From contig JAJNNQ010000008.1 in the NCBI GenBank assembly GCA_027886175.1, positions 6,489,001 through 6,553,000 on the forward strand: 64,000 bases of DNA, given 5' to 3'. Under the pieces are notes generated by a model. It had not been told where the DNA came from, made no database searches, and saw nothing but the letters and a program-made list of their open reading frames with translations. This stretch comes from Phylloscopus collybita (Eukaryota; Chordata; Aves; Passeriformes; Phylloscopidae). How positions within the stretch are numbered: position 1 is the stretch's first letter; each line of letters begins with the position of its first letter. Below are positions 47,491 to 61,320 of this stretch, piece by piece. Both the position numbers and the translations under genes were made by a program.

Positions 47491-50400
47491 TGGATATGCC
47501 TAACCACTGATGTCTGACAGTTTTAAATACCATACTTGCATGTACCTGGAGGAAGGCAGAGGAAAATATTTACAATTCCTGCTATTGTGCATTCTGCATA
47601 TTCACACTGTGGCTCTGTGTGCTCCTGGTGTTGGCCCATCAGCTGGTGCTGGAGCAGCGACCTCAGCTAAGGGCTGGGTGGAGGCAAACAGCAGCCATAG
47701 CTGCCTGGAAGATTTTGTTGGCTTTTGAAATCAGAGGTAACACAAAAGGAACCCCTTGTTCCACTTGTACTGCAAAGATGAAGTGTATTTTTTTATTCTT
47801 GCCACCACCACCACATATTTGGGCTCAGTGGAGGGAGGAGGACTGGCCCAGGGTCAAGTTCTGCTGCCTCGATGCATTCTGCCAGTCATTACAAGTCCTT
47901 AAAGAAAATAAGTCCACAAAGGTCTTTGGAGACATAACTGCTATGATAAAAAGCAGGCAAATATATGTGTGTTTGGACAGAGGACTCAGCCTTTCCAAGA
48001 CTTCTCTCTGCTTCCAGGGACAAGACCTATGTAGTGAGGGAGGAGAGGGTAGAATACAAGTTTCAGTCCTGCAGCACAAATACATGTGTGCCTGATAAAA
48101 TTCTTCCTGCTAATGGAGTTCAGCCTTTCTTTTTCATACTGTTGGATCAATGAAATGATCCTAAAATAAGCTCCAATGGCTGGTTTTTATTACAGCCTTA
48201 AGGAATAGTTTAATTTTGTCTTAGAAATGCATCTGATATGGCCATTTGCTCCTGGGATCTGTAGGAAGATTTTTACCTTCCTTCAACAAATGACTACTGC
48301 TGATCTTTGGTGACCAGCAGCTGTGTGTATGCTGTGTGCATGTCCTGGAGGAGTCAGAAACAGGGTAACTGGCCCAGGCAGAATCAAGTGTTTCTAGTAA
48401 AATGAAAGGTTTAAAAATAGATTTAATTACATCATCTCTTAATGAGTCTACATTTTGGGAGGTGATTGGGGGAAAAAAAAGTCTCCAGGTTAAAAGTTTC
48501 ATGAACTGCTTAGAGTGACATGCTCCTTAGCCTTGGAAAAAAAGTATGTTTTGAGATGAAATGAGAAAATTTTTAATGACAGCAATATGAAAATCCTATC
48601 CAGACTGAATTGAAGGCATAAGGAATGGAGCAAAATGTACCCCTACAGCTCTCCCCTGCCACTGGATATGTATGCACTGAGGGACACTAGCACCTGCAGG
48701 AACATGACTGAAAAAGTAGGGTGACTTTTTGTCCCTTTAACAGAGCTCATGGATTGCCTCTTCCCCTTGCTCACTGTGTTATCCCTTCTTCAGGGCTGTG
48801 TCTGAACTCAAAGTTCCTTGTGGGCCAGATGTGCCAACTCACTCATCTCTAATGAGTCTACTTATCTCCAGTTTGGCACTTCTTGTGCTGGCCACTCTCT
48901 ATCCCAAAGCAGTAGGGTCCCTGCAGGCACACAGCAGCGTTGGGTTTGGAAGGAGGCTGAGCCATAACAGGTTGTAACTGAGAATCAGGGGCTCTTTCTT
49001 CATTTGCTGAGTTACTTACAGAAAGCAGACCCACAGCATTTCTTTTGGGATTGACCTCTTCTAAGGGAATGAAGAAACTGTGGTGCCCAGTGCTCCTGGG
49101 TTCATTGAGGGGTGTGACTTTCACTCCCCTGAGCTCTCCTGCAGGTGCTGCCGTAGCTTCTGGTCCTGCTCCTCAGAGTGGGATGGACCAAGGGCTGTGA
49201 AATCCTCCAGCACACTCCATGTGCTGGCAAATAGCATAAAAATTCCATCTTGGGGAATACATCTCTGGTATTCAAGCTATCACTCCCAGGCTGCATTCAT
49301 AGGAGAGTAGTTTTCCATCTGTATAAGATTTCACCATCAGCACTGACACTTTGGTTTATCAAAATTAGCCATTTTGCGTTGAAGTGGTATAATGAATTAA
49401 AAATTAATAGTTGTATTTGAAAAATGTTCCTATATTTCAGTGACTTGAGATGGAGCCCCATGAAACTGATTTCTGATTCTCTGATTTTATTTCAGTTAAG
49501 TATATTTATCTTGCTGATGGATGTGGTATGGATTACCATACCATATTTTAACATGCCCCAACAACATATCAGCAGATATGTAAAAAAGTGAGTTAATAAC
49601 ATAAATGTCTGCTATCATGCTGCTTTGTAAAACCATTCTTAATTTAATCCATACACTAAATGTGCTTTCCAGTTACAAAAATTCATTATAAGCATCAGGC
49701 AGAAGTGAAACCGTGATACAGAATTGTGACTGATGTAAAACAGACACAGAAAATGAGTAGCATTAGGACACTTACTTTGAAGTTTGTTAAAACTAGTAAA
49801 GTGATAGCCACTTTAAGTGAAACCTGCTGTTACAGATACCTACTGGATTTTGGGAACGTTTCACTTTTGAACTTACTCCTTGCAGTCTGCTTTAGTGTTT
49901 AATATGTTGTGGTTACCTTTTTTTTTTTTTTTTTTTTTTCCCCTTAATGTAGCAGGGAAAAGTAAAATAGCTGATCTACTAGATACCTTATTATCTTTGC
50001 TCACAGACAGCTGAGTATATTTGGTATCTGGGAAAAAAATACATTTATTCAAATACCTATGAGACACTACCATGCTATAACAAGTGCAAATTTCAAAAAA
50101 ATAACAGTGTACTCCCATTGAGTACCCATCACAACATTGCCAAATGGGAATCATGGCAACAATAGTGGGTCATTTGAGCAGAGATTTGAGAATGACAAAG
50201 TAAAAGAGAGCAGTCAGGTTGGTCACTCCAAGTAAACTTTCAGCATCTTGTCGTTGGTGATAATTTGGATGTAGGGATTGCTTTGCAGACTTTGTGAACC
50301 TTTCCAGTTAAATGCAGGCAGGTGCCTCCTCTGACTCCTGCCCATTTACCTACAGAGAATGGACAAAGTGCTGGCACAGGGAGAAGTTCCTGAGCATAGT

Positions 50401-50570
50401 GGAGATTCCACAAAGAAACAGTTCAGCACCTCAGTATCTAATATTTATCCAGATAATAACCACACATTTATTTATGTTGCATAAAGATGTATTTGTAGTT
50501 GAACAGTAACAGTGATGCATGAAATAGGCCTGTGAATTACAGACAGAGTGCTCCTTGGGCACCGGCATTG
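47491..50570. other. Gene desert, no gene seen
   Basis: Unique DNA with a 22-base poly(T) run at 49918-49939. A 158-codon open frame at 47619-48095 has no recognisable domain and no promoter island. Confidence 0.4.
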
Positions 50571-50576
50571 TGTTTT

Positions 50577-50577
50577 A

Positions 50578-50623
<46 letters not shown>

Positions 50624-50656
50624 TATATATATATATATATATGAGTATATATATAT
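50577..50656. repeat. (AT)n microsatellite with GAGT interruptions
   Basis: Three blocks of alternating AT are separated by two identical ATGAGTAT interruptions. It can form cruciform structures. Confidence 0.9.
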
Positions 50657-50659
50657 GAA

Positions 50660-53600
50660 AGCATTAACATGGCCATCTGAAATGGACTGACAATGTTCAT
50701 TTTTTGGAGGGGTCAAAGTGGGCAATGTTCTATGCAATATGTTTATCTCTCAGACAATATATCCTTACTGACCATAAGTCAGTTTGCATGTAAAGCAATG
50801 GGTAAAAAACTTGGATGATGATTTTGCTTGTAAGAAAAGGCATTTTAGTCATGTGTGTTGTTTGAGGCACATGTGTGTGTGTTAATTATACATGTTCTGA
50901 CTCATGACAAATATATAATGCTTCTCCCATCATAAAGTACCAGAGCTGTTCAGAGTTTTTCCTAGAAAGGATTTTTTAATGTTGATTTAATAAGCTAAAG
51001 CAACTTTCTTTGGATAAATCATATGACTTCTGGGAAGACCCTACCCAGTGGATGGAGCATCCTCTGCCAATAAAGCAATGCCTGAGCTTTGCAGCTCTGT
51101 GAGTGTTTGGATGTTACAGGAACTGCAGCCTCCTGTTTCAGCTGACACACAGAAGCAGCTTGGTGGTCTCTGATGTGGGTTCTCATCATGACAATTTACC
51201 ATAGGCTAGCCATGATTTGTACAGATTTCTGTGGCTGTGGTGTCACAGCTAAAAGTGAAAAAACAAAAGCAATGTGGGATGCTGGGATGAGTACTGCAGA
51301 AATAAATGAACATCCCCTTGGATTTTCTCCTAAAGTTAAGAATGCTTCTGCTATGGCTGTGCTTGTGAACAAGTGAGAGCTCTGTTCCCAGGACTGCATG
51401 CACTCCTCTGCCCTGGACAGTTTGCACTGGGTTAGCTGGACTCTGTAAGGATGCTCCATGACACAGAAGGGTCAGAGTCTGCAAGGCTCCTGCCCTGCTC
51501 CCTGCAAGGAAGCAGTTAAATAAACAGGGGAAATGTCATACCTTGCAACCAGAACTGTGTCTGTACACACACCCTGTGCTGTCATAGAGGCAACAAGGTA
51601 TTAAAGTACAAATTCCACTTAATTGTGCAAGGAATGTCTCATGAATTGGATGTGTGTGTCCACTCTTGTCCCAGAGAAGAAGATTTAACAGCCCTAAACA
51701 CATCTTTGTGCTTTTGTGCTTTGGTTCCTTCTTGTTGAGAGTTTTCAGTAGCTCTCAGGACTTTTCCTCTTGTACCTTCCAATCAAGAGGGAAGTTTGTA
51801 GAAAACCAATGCCACATAATCTACAAGGCCATTCTATGCATGTGTATTTCTGAAATACATATAATTAGCCATGTTCGGATAACTTGAGAAATGTAATTTG
51901 CAAAGTTAATTATTTTAGAAGGAAATTTAGAGACAGTGTCTAACTCATTGTGTCAGAAGATAAAGAGAACTAATTTCTTGAGTTAAAAACTTGTCATGTA
52001 TAATTTTGTTGATTGCAGTAGGCTGTGTGGGTGCAATTATCTTCTGTGTGGTGTTTGTGTGTGCTCTCTTCTGCCATAATATCCAGCATGCAGTGATCTA
52101 GTCCAGTGAATCTGGGAGAGGTGACTTGGGAATAAGCTAAATCTGACTTGGTGATGAAGCTTGAATTGCTTTTTGTGTAGTGATGTTTATTTTTTGAGGA
52201 CAGTTGGCTGGAAGGAAATGGGCAAATCATAGCTGACAGAGTGGAAGAGAGTTTGCTGTGCTCTGAGTGACGTGGGATTTGATCCCTTTCTGCCAAGAAC
52301 AGCACCCCGTTTGGTTTGCTTTAGATTGCACACTCCTTTTCAGAGCCCCTTGTCAGAAAGCTGCTGAATAACTTTCTCAGGAAGAGTGTATGACAAGGAG
52401 TGTGGTAGCAGGGACAAAGGCAGCTATCCATTTTCCTGCCACTTTCTTGGGATGCCTGACTTAAAATTGTGCATTGTTTCCCATGTGACAAGGGAGATTT
52501 GGGCTGAACCTGCTTTAGCTGCTTTGCCTTAGAAGCACATTTCTCATTCCTTTTTTTAAATTTTGGTATTTATTTCTAGGCTAGCATTTTCTTTCCTTTT
52601 TTTTTATTTTTTTTTAATATAAAAGCGACTCTCTTTTTGGCTGGTTCCTTGTCCTAAAAATGTGGTTTGTGTTTTTCCCTTTTCTCTGCTGTCCAGACCA
52701 CGTTCTTGGTTTGGGGAAGCAGATCGATCTGGCAGCATGATACATTCTGACTAATTTTTCTGGCATCTCTATGATCATGATTCCCTAATGTTATCCTTGA
52801 CTTGTCGTCAGTGACAGAAATTTGAAGGCAACTTGTTCTTCAAAGTGTTCTACATGCAAAAAAATATATTTTTGTCTTTTTTTTTTTTTTTTTTTGAATC
52901 TCTAAAGCTCTCATTAAAGTTAGACTCTTAAAATGGATTTGACTCAATGCAAGGCTGTGTATGAAAGACCTTCCCTCTTGCTTATCTGTTCCTCAGCATT
53001 TCTCACATGTGTTGTTTGGGATTTTGATCCTAAAAAGATTAGACTGGATTAATACTTTGTTTTCCATTCAACCATGTAAATATTGAGCAGCAAAAATGAA
53101 ACAAAATCCTCATTTCTATTAAAATACAGCAGGACTTAATAGAATCTTAGAAAATTACCTTAAGATTTCCCTCTTTTTTTCTGCAAAAGGTTAACTAAAC
53201 ATGGCCCCAGTTCTGCAAAGGATTACTCTTGTTTAATTTTACATACTGTGCATTGACTTTCAATGGCACTCTGCATAAAATACCCTCACTCAGCCTTAGG
53301 AGATCATGGTCTGAATGACCATACAACATGATGCTCCATATTCCACTAAACTCCAAGTAATTTAGCCAGAGAGTTTCCTCTCAGACCTCTGGCAGTGTGG
53401 ATCTCTGTCACTTTCAAATCCTTCTCTTTTTCTGTGGTCAGCTGATGCCACTGCCTTTATGTCTCACCTGCAGGAAAGCTGACATCTGATAACAGATGTT
53501 ATCCTTTTTGGCTAAAATCAGCAACCTTCTCCCATGATTGCAGAATGGGCCTGAAATATTAGGAATGTGGAGGAAGAAAATATATAGAAAGAAATATTAA

Positions 53601-55905
53601 ACTGGAGGTACTATTCCTCACTCAATTAGAAAGAAAAGTAGGGTATTAACTATTGATGAGTGTAACTTTTAAGTTGCTTTGTTGTTTTTTTCATAGATAA
53701 GAGTAACTCTAAGGATGGAGTTACTCTAATTCTGGATCATAAAGGTAGATTGATCCCCAGATATATCAGACATAAGTATACCTAAAAAAAAAAAAAAAAC
53801 AAACCCACAAACTCTACCAAACTGTGTTGTCAGAGGCAACTTCCTTGTATCTTTGGTCTCATCCAAAGTGTAGTTTTAAAAATAATGTTTCCTTGCAAGA
53901 AGAGCTTCTCAATTGTCAAATTTCAATGCTAAAGTCTAAACAATTAACTAATCAGATTGCTTCAATGTCATTCAGATAGCCAGTAGGAAACAGCCATGCC
54001 ATAAACTCCATTTTCTGGTTCCCTTGGGATAACTGTCCCTGTTCAGTGAGAGAACAGATACAAATACATCTGTGACTGCCCTGACACTCCTGAAGGGGCA
54101 GAGTTGTTTTCAGCAATGTGAATGGACATTAGCATTGCCAGGGCTTCAGTTTTTATTCCTGTCTGCTCTGGCTCTCATTTTGAGTCTTCTGGGATGAAAT
54201 AGCAGCACGAATGGCACTGGCTGTGTGAGTGTGGCACACTAGCAGTGCCTCATGTGAGGACATGGAGAGACACATAAAACTGCCAATGAAGAGGGAAGCT
54301 GCCCCTGCCTCTGCAGCCAGCAGCTGCAGTGATGCAACCACTGCATCTGGTGTCACAACAGTCCCAGCCTTCCAGTGTCCTCTGCTCCCAGCCACCCATT
54401 CCTGTCCCTGGCTCCAGAGTGGCATGGGTGCTCCAAGCAGCAGCCAGATCTCAGCTGATGGCAAACTGAAGCCAAACTGTGAATAGTTCTTCAGTTGCTC
54501 ATAACACCACAATATTTGCTGTTATTCTATGCTGAAAGCCTATTTCAATGCTGCTGTTCTGAGTATGGGATTTTGTGAGGGAAGCATACATGAAAATCTG
54601 TGGATCAATGCCAGTATGGTTTTGCATTCTGTGTAAGGGCCTCAGCTTGACACACAGAGAGTGCAGTAAACTCTGGGTTGTGTAGTCAGGAGGTACCTAA
54701 AAATGCCTTTGTTGGAAGTAACACTGTCCCCTTTGGTTTCCTTTCAGCACAAGGACTGATGCCCCTGCAGCAGTCACATCTGCTTGGGGCCATCCCTGCA
54801 TGCATGAATTGGCAGTGCACTAAGAGACAAAATAAGTTTCTCTACCTTGATGGTACAAAATCTTGAAGACAAGAAGAGACATCTTACTCCATTTTGTAAG
54901 GCAGTTTCTGCATCTTTCTGAGTCCAGAGCCTTGATCTGTCTCCTGAAGTTGGGCGCCTCTGAGCTTTTTGTGCCAGGACTCCACAGGAATCCTTGTTCT
55001 GGTGAAGCTGGGAAGTATGCTTTGAGAGGTCAGAGTTTTGAGAGGCTGGTTGGGTTTTTGTCTTTTTTTTTTTTTTTTTTTTCCTGGGGCATAAGCTGAT
55101 GACCACTTTTCTTAACTGAGCATGGGGCTTCTAAAAGTGCTGGGCATTGGTTCCCACAGAACAGGAGTGCCCTTAGCCTGCTCCTGGGTGCTTTTGGAAG
55201 TGTTAACACCTGGTTCAGACTGTGAGAATGAGGGAATGGTCTCACAAGTGTCTTCACAGCTCTTTCTGCACTTGGTCATTTGGATTTTGAACACATCAGT
55301 GCACTGTTATTGGTACATATTTTTTGAACATACTGTTATCACTGTAATTTGAACAACTTACATTGAAGGGAAGAGGCCTCTTTGAGAGACTGCACTGAAG
55401 TGTGCTCATTTCTGACTATGTTCTCCTTCCCTTGTTTGGGGACACTCTGATAATGTAGTATTTTTCCAGCATGCTATTTTTACATCTGGGCCTTTAATTT
55501 TGGCAAATCTGTTTTCTGCAGCCCTGATATCTCCCTCCTTTTTCGTATTTTTTTCCTTTTGACAGATTGCAGCACTTTTCTTTCCCAGCTGGTCAATGGC
55601 TGTTGCATTTTCATTTGCTTTTTATTGTTACTTTTTAAGAAATAGGCATTCTTTAGGGTTGCTGTCAGTAATGAGCAAGGTTTATACTGATGTAGTGATG
55701 GCTGAGAAGTGTTGAGGGTGGGACCATACTTGAAACTTGTTTAAGGTTGCACTGATTAACATGGACTCTTTTCTTTTTTCTTTTTATTTTCCCAAGTAGA
55801 AGTTGAGTTCCAGTAGTTTTCTTTGTTTAGCAAAAAGATGTAAAAATTACCCACTTCCTTGTTTTATGTGCTCTGTATGTAATACAAGGTAGTTTTCATT
55901 AAGAA
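50660..55905. other. Gene desert, no gene seen
   Basis: Unique DNA with several poly(T) or poly(A) runs (about 52879-52895, 53784-53799, 55063-55082). No gene or structured RNA is recognised. Confidence 0.4.
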
Positions 55906-55910
55906 ATATC

Positions 55911-55962
55911 AGAGAATCATAGAATGGCTTGAGTTGGACAGGACCTTAAAAATCACCTATTT
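55911..55962 (-). mobile_element. CR1 3'-tail fragment
   Basis: AGAATCATAGAATGGCTTGA followed by GTTGGACAGGACCTTAAAAA is the reverse complement of the CR1 terminus. Only about 50 bp remain. Confidence 0.8.
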
Positions 55963-55969
55963 ATGAAAA

Positions 55970-56970
55970 AGCACCAGAGGGCTTAATGTGAAGAGAACAA
56001 CTTTATAAAGACATATTGTACAATAAATTCTCATTTCTGTCTTGGTCCAAATTAATTTTCAAGTGTAGACAAGCCCTTGGAGCTGCTTGCTAAACTCTGT
56101 TTATAAAGTATCTATGGCATCTGGAAGAAAATAACACACTTGGAGAAAGGCAATGTTTTCCAAAGCAGCCTAACTACGTATTTTTTCTACTTGGCTGTTA
56201 CAAAAAATTCTCCTGTCTTTGTGCCTGGCTGGACAATACTTTAAAAACAATGAAATGATAGTGACACATCCGAAATGAAAAGTCTTTCCATTAGCACTGC
56301 AACACTGAAGACTCTCTACTGCCCCCCAAATATTCTCTGAGTTTATAGAGCCCTACAGACTCAAAATAAATACATTTAATTCTGATCCAGCAGTGCATGT
56401 TTGAACCCTGGTTTATGAAATCAGACAAAGCAGTGATACCTGATGGTAGTGACAGAGATACTTTGAACAGCTGACAGAGATCATTATAAAAAAGCTACAA
56501 GAAAAACATGGATTCAAAGCCTCAAAATCATTTATAATGTAAGCCTCAGTTTGCTTTCCCCACAGTGCAACTCAGAATAAATTTGATTAGAGACAGAGTG
56601 GCTGGAGAGGACTCTTACACAAGTTTGTAATACCAGGCACAATCAAGCTTCTAATAGCCTAAGGGATGGTTGTGTTTGAAAGCTAATTTGGATTAATGCA
56701 GGGTCTGAATTTAAAGTAGGGCTAGGTATTTCTGAATAACTGTATTCTTATTCCAGAATAAAAGTGTCCACATGTGAAGTTATTCAAAAACAGCTATTTT
56801 GGCAAAATCTATTTGTATCTGAGCCTGAAATCTCTGCCTGTAGGCTGCTAATGGAGAAACAAAGAATAGTATCAGCTAATAGGATCTCTCACAAAATCTC
56901 TTCCTCCCAAAACCTGCAAAAAAAACTTCCCAAAATGTAACACTTTAATTTAACTGTGTATATCTTGATT
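55970..56970. other. Gene desert, no gene seen
   Basis: AT-rich unique DNA. Nothing is recognised. Confidence 0.4.
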
Positions 56971-56974
56971 TTAT

Positions 56975-57095
56975 TTTTCCCCCCCTCAAATGGAAAGTCT
57001 TTTTAATTAAGAACAGGATTAGCCCAGACGGCTTAAATGATAACTTCAACGTGCTCATCATTTTGTTAGCCTTGATTAAAAACAAGTCTTTCATT
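56975..57095. promoter_or_regulatory. Candidate conserved non-coding element
   Basis: Repeat-free block with TTTTTAATTAAG, AGGATTAGCCC (OTX/PITX-like) and retained CpGs in GACGG and AACGTG. Confidence 0.3.
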
Positions 57096-57099
57096 TTCA

Positions 57100-58210
57100 G
57101 GGCTTGTATGCAATATTGACTTCTAAGCATCTTTGGATTTAGAGTAAAAAAAGCATGGGAGTCTAGTTAAGGCAGAGAAAGGTGCTGCACTGATAGAACT
57201 GCACAAAGATTTTGCAGTGAAGCCCTGGAAGGAACTTGGCCATCTCCTTGCCTTTGTGTTTTCTGCCAGCATATGAATCCTCAAAGACAGGGAATTTGCT
57301 TTGGATTTGCAGTTTGTGTTTCAGCACTCTCTGCAAAGTGTCAGAGTGTAATGTGTGTGTGTGAGGGGCCTCCTGGCCTGCCCTGGTGGCTGTGATTTTT
57401 GGAAGTGCTGAGTCGCTTCCTCTTGGTATAAGCTGAAGAGCCTGGTGTGTGGGGCTGGTTGTTGTCACCAGTGCTGGATGTAATGCTCTGCAGGGCAGTG
57501 CTCACCACCACTGCCACAGCACTGGCAGGATGGAACTCAGTGTTTCATTTTCATGATTTTTGCTCTTTCTCTTTGCATGCAGCATTTAAAATTCATAATT
57601 GGGCTGATGTATTCAAGCTGAACTAAGGTGGGCCAGCATAACAAAAGATCAGCCTCCAAATCTGCAGCCTCTGTGCAGAAGTGTTTGATAGCATTTGTAG
57701 ATAGAAAAGTAGCTAGTAGCAATTTAATTTATTTTTTTTTTTACGTAGAAAATCAAGTCACATCCATTGAAAAATATAGCCACTACACACTAGTAGGTGT
57801 CAGGATAACCTGTGTATTTCCACTCAGAATGCAGTGGGATTTAGAAGGCATGCTGTGGTGCTGCTGGTGTAACGAGCTGTTACACCATGGATGGTGCAGC
57901 TTGCTTTGATGGAAGGCTGTTCTGAGCTCCCAAATACACCCTGAGATGTGCTTGGCCGTGTGTTGCACAGCCATTCAGTGATGCAACCATCTGGAGCCTC
58001 CTTGAAAAGCTCTGGAAGGAGTTAGTGACCTGCTGCATCCTCTGCCTCACAGTGTCTGATTCTGGAGTGTGCTGGGATTGGGACTGGGAATCACACCCAG
58101 CCCTTGGTTGTGTCCTGCAGCTATGACACCTGCTTTTCAGCTGTGCCCACTGCTGCATGTGCCAGATTTATTGCCCATGAATTTTCTTTTTCCTTTTTTA
58201 GCACAAAAAA
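57100..58210. other. Gene desert, no gene seen
   Basis: Unique DNA. Short open frames here have no recognisable product. Confidence 0.4.
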
Positions 58211-58214
58211 ATTA

Positions 58215-58242
58215 AATATATATATATATATGTGTGTGTGTG
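58215..58242. repeat. (AT)n(GT)n microsatellite
   Basis: Alternating AT passes into alternating TG over about 28 bp. Confidence 0.85.
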
Positions 58243-58589
58243 CTTTATAAATTGCCAATAAATGAAATATTTTCCATAGGTCTCTGCTATTATATCCAAT
58301 CCTGCAAAACTTTCTTGTGTATCCTGAAAAACATCAGCATGGCAGCATTGTTACCTTGAAGACCACCTACTTATTTTGCTAAATTAGTGGCAAAAAAAAT
58401 TCATTACAATGCATAGAATAATTTCAAAAGCTTATGTAGTCAGTATTGTTGTATTTGTGATACCTGAAAGTTACAGTGCTCTGAAATGCAGAGCAAGGTA
58501 GGGCTCTACAACACCAGAATTCCCTGAATGCATCTGTGAACTGACTCTGTAAGTGGAAATAAGTTTCTTTGCCAGCTTGAAGTTTTAAT

Positions 58590-58800
58590 TGTTTCTCTTT
58601 TTAAGATTCCATCTGCGATTAGATTAGGTTGTTTATCATGGGTAGGGTATGATGGTTATTTTTGCTTTACCAAAAGCCAATTACATAGGTTGGTTCCAGT
58701 CCCTCGCTAAATAGCTTTTTCCTTGGGCATTAATTTTAATGTTTAAATAGCAAGTGCATTTTCTTACAGCTGCATAAAGATATGTATAAGTAGAAGGCTA
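58590..58800. promoter_or_regulatory. Candidate conserved enhancer
   Basis: Repeat-free block with TGCGATTAGATTAGG, CAAAAGCCAATTACATAGG, CTCGCTAAATAGC and GCATTAATTTTAATG. These motifs are typical of homeodomain-bound elements. Confidence 0.35.
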
Positions 58801-58804
58801 CTTT

Positions 58805-61235
58805 AGTTGGGAAGATCCAATGCTCAGTGAAGCCTTTCGCATATATAGAATACTGAATATCTAAACCATTATTTAGCATCAGAATCAGTTATGGTTGTCT
58901 GACTGATGGACAATCTTTTTCTGACCCAGTCTCTTTGCAAGTGACCTATACTGTCTAGACAGTTGCATATTATTTATACATTCATTTCAGATTTATAGTT
59001 CTTTTAACTAAAGTTGAGGATGTTAGTTTGCCAGTGACTCCATATCCATATCAGTACTTGAAACAGGCTGGGGCAAACCCAGATGCTTAAACCTAGCAAT
59101 ACAGGCCCTTTCCATTGCTGCCCATTGTTTGCCAGTTTGCCCTTCATCACTCCTCCTCTTCACCTCCCTCCCTATCCAAAAAAGGGAGGTACAAAATAAA
59201 AGAAAAGGTCTGACACAGAAGGAAGGTTGTGTAAGACCTGCTAATTTCAAAGAGCAGAGATCAATTCTGGTTGATCCCTTTGGGTGATTGGGGAATTGCT
59301 AAAACAGTATTTGCATCCAGTTTTCAAGTCTGAAATGCCAGGGCTGAAATAAAAGAAGTGCTCTGAGAGCTCTTTCCTAAAGGGTGGGTACAAGGGAAGT
59401 CACATTAAACCAGCTCTGGATGCGTCACGTGGGGGAGAGCATTCCACCTGCAAGAGCCCTCCTTAATGTATGATTTGCTTTTGAAAATCATGTTCTTGAG
59501 TCTTTTAGGGGTGAGGCAAAAAAGGACATGAAAAAAAATAAAAAGGACATGCAGTGCTGCTGGCATTAAATGCAGTTTTTGAGACTTGCCATGTCCTTGC
59601 CACTACTGATGGTATGTGTGTCCCTTCTTTTGAAGATAATGAGATATCATGTGAAATTCACATCTACTTTTAGACTATTCACTCATTTATTAAAATTTTA
59701 ACAACTGTACTCTTCTAGGCAGCATGATCTTTTTTTTAAGTGTACAGAAATAGAAGCACACACACATTTATGAGTGACAACAGATTATGTCAGAGAAATA
59801 TACACCGGCTTGTCCTGAGCACTGCTTGTGCTGGTGAAATTTAGAGCCAGAGGAGCAATAAATCCTCACAACTTCCTCTTTTCTTTTGCAAATGGCTGTT
59901 TATTTTAGAAAGGGCATAAGGAATCTGAGAATACTTGTCTTCAACATGTTCCCAACATCTTTTTATGCATGGATAGTCACAGTAACAGTTCTAAAGGCTT
60001 TGTTACCAAATGGCATTGACAAGCAGGACAGGCAAGGCAGAGAGAGGCATGAGAGAGAGGCTCCAAAAGTCAGAGGAAAGAGAGGGCATGCCAGGAAGTG
60101 CATGTAAATACAGGGAAGTGGGGAGAGAGTACAGGGGTGCTTGGACAGGAGAGCTTGGGGTCTGGGAAGGAGGAGTGAAAGAGAGAAAAAGGAGACTGAG
60201 GGCAGTAGATGGACTTAACCTAGAGGGAAAAAAAAGGCATAAATGTATTATTCACCAGCCTCTGGGAACATGACAACAAGGGTTGAAAATTATTTTTGCT
60301 GACCATTTTAGAGAGGATTTTCAAAATTGATCTCTTCCTCCATGCTTGAATTTTGTTGTTTTGTATTAAATTATAAAATACAAAAAGAAAAAAGAAATAG
60401 TCAAAAAGGAATTAGCAGTTGCTGCACACAATCCATTTCAAGTCCTCCTACTCCAGTAGAGTCCTACTCAAGTGTATCTGAAGATTTTCTCATACAAACT
60501 TCTTGATTTTCATCTCTCTAAGCAAAAAATTCCCTCTAATTACTGATAATTTCATTGAGAAGAATATTCTTGACTCCAGTGTTTATATATTTGCAGAAAG
60601 TGCAAGGAGATGATTGTCTTCTAAATAAAATTATAGTCCTGTGCTGTTGTTCAGAATTAACGTGATAGATGAGAGGAAGGTGCCAAAATTAGAGATCTAT
60701 AAAATTTATTAGGGCTATTTATGGACTACCTTTGTTGCAAATTTTGAAATGGGTAAGGTAAGGAAAAATCAAATTAACCCCTCACTGAAAAAAAAATAAG
60801 GCTTGGATTTTTAAAATCATAATCCTAAAAAATACACATTTGCTAGGTAATAGGAGGAAAACGTTTGGACATTTTCCATGCTTGTTACTTGGAGTCCCAG
60901 AATCTTTCTGTTTAGCTAATACAGTATAAGATTAATTCTCTCACAGCACATTGCCTGGAGTTCAGTGCACATGTTTACTGATGTGTACAGCTCTCAAATA
61001 AGTTTAGTGCTTCTTTCACCCACTGTTAGGAAGTATATTTAAAAGAAATTGCCTTTTATAGATTTAAATTACAAAAGTACTGATATCATGCAAAAAGCAC
61101 TTCAACTCATGCAAGCATACAAATGTGTAAATCTTAGGGAAAAAGATACCCAGGGCTAATATGAATGTAAATAGGATTAGCTGCTTGCATTAGTGTCTGA
61201 AATACAATTTTAAATGCTTACTGCCTGGTTATTCC
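58805..61235. other. Gene desert, no gene seen
   Basis: Unique DNA. A TGCGTCACGTGGGG motif near 59420 contains a CACGTG E-box. A purine-rich stretch lies at about 60020-60235. Confidence 0.4.
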
Positions 61236-61237
<2 letters not shown>

Positions 61238-61285
<48 letters not shown>

Positions 61286-61320
61286 TACGTGTCTATATAT
61301 GTGTGTGTGTATGTATGTAT
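61238..61320. repeat. Compound (AT)n/(GT)n/(ATGT)n microsatellite
   Basis: About 44 bp of alternating AT, then a broken TG/ATGT stretch. Confidence 0.9.

Noticed and set aside
47619..48095. 158-codon plus-strand ORF in the desert
   Set aside because: Longest desert ORF, but no recognisable domain and no gene-like context. Expression data would be needed to revive it.
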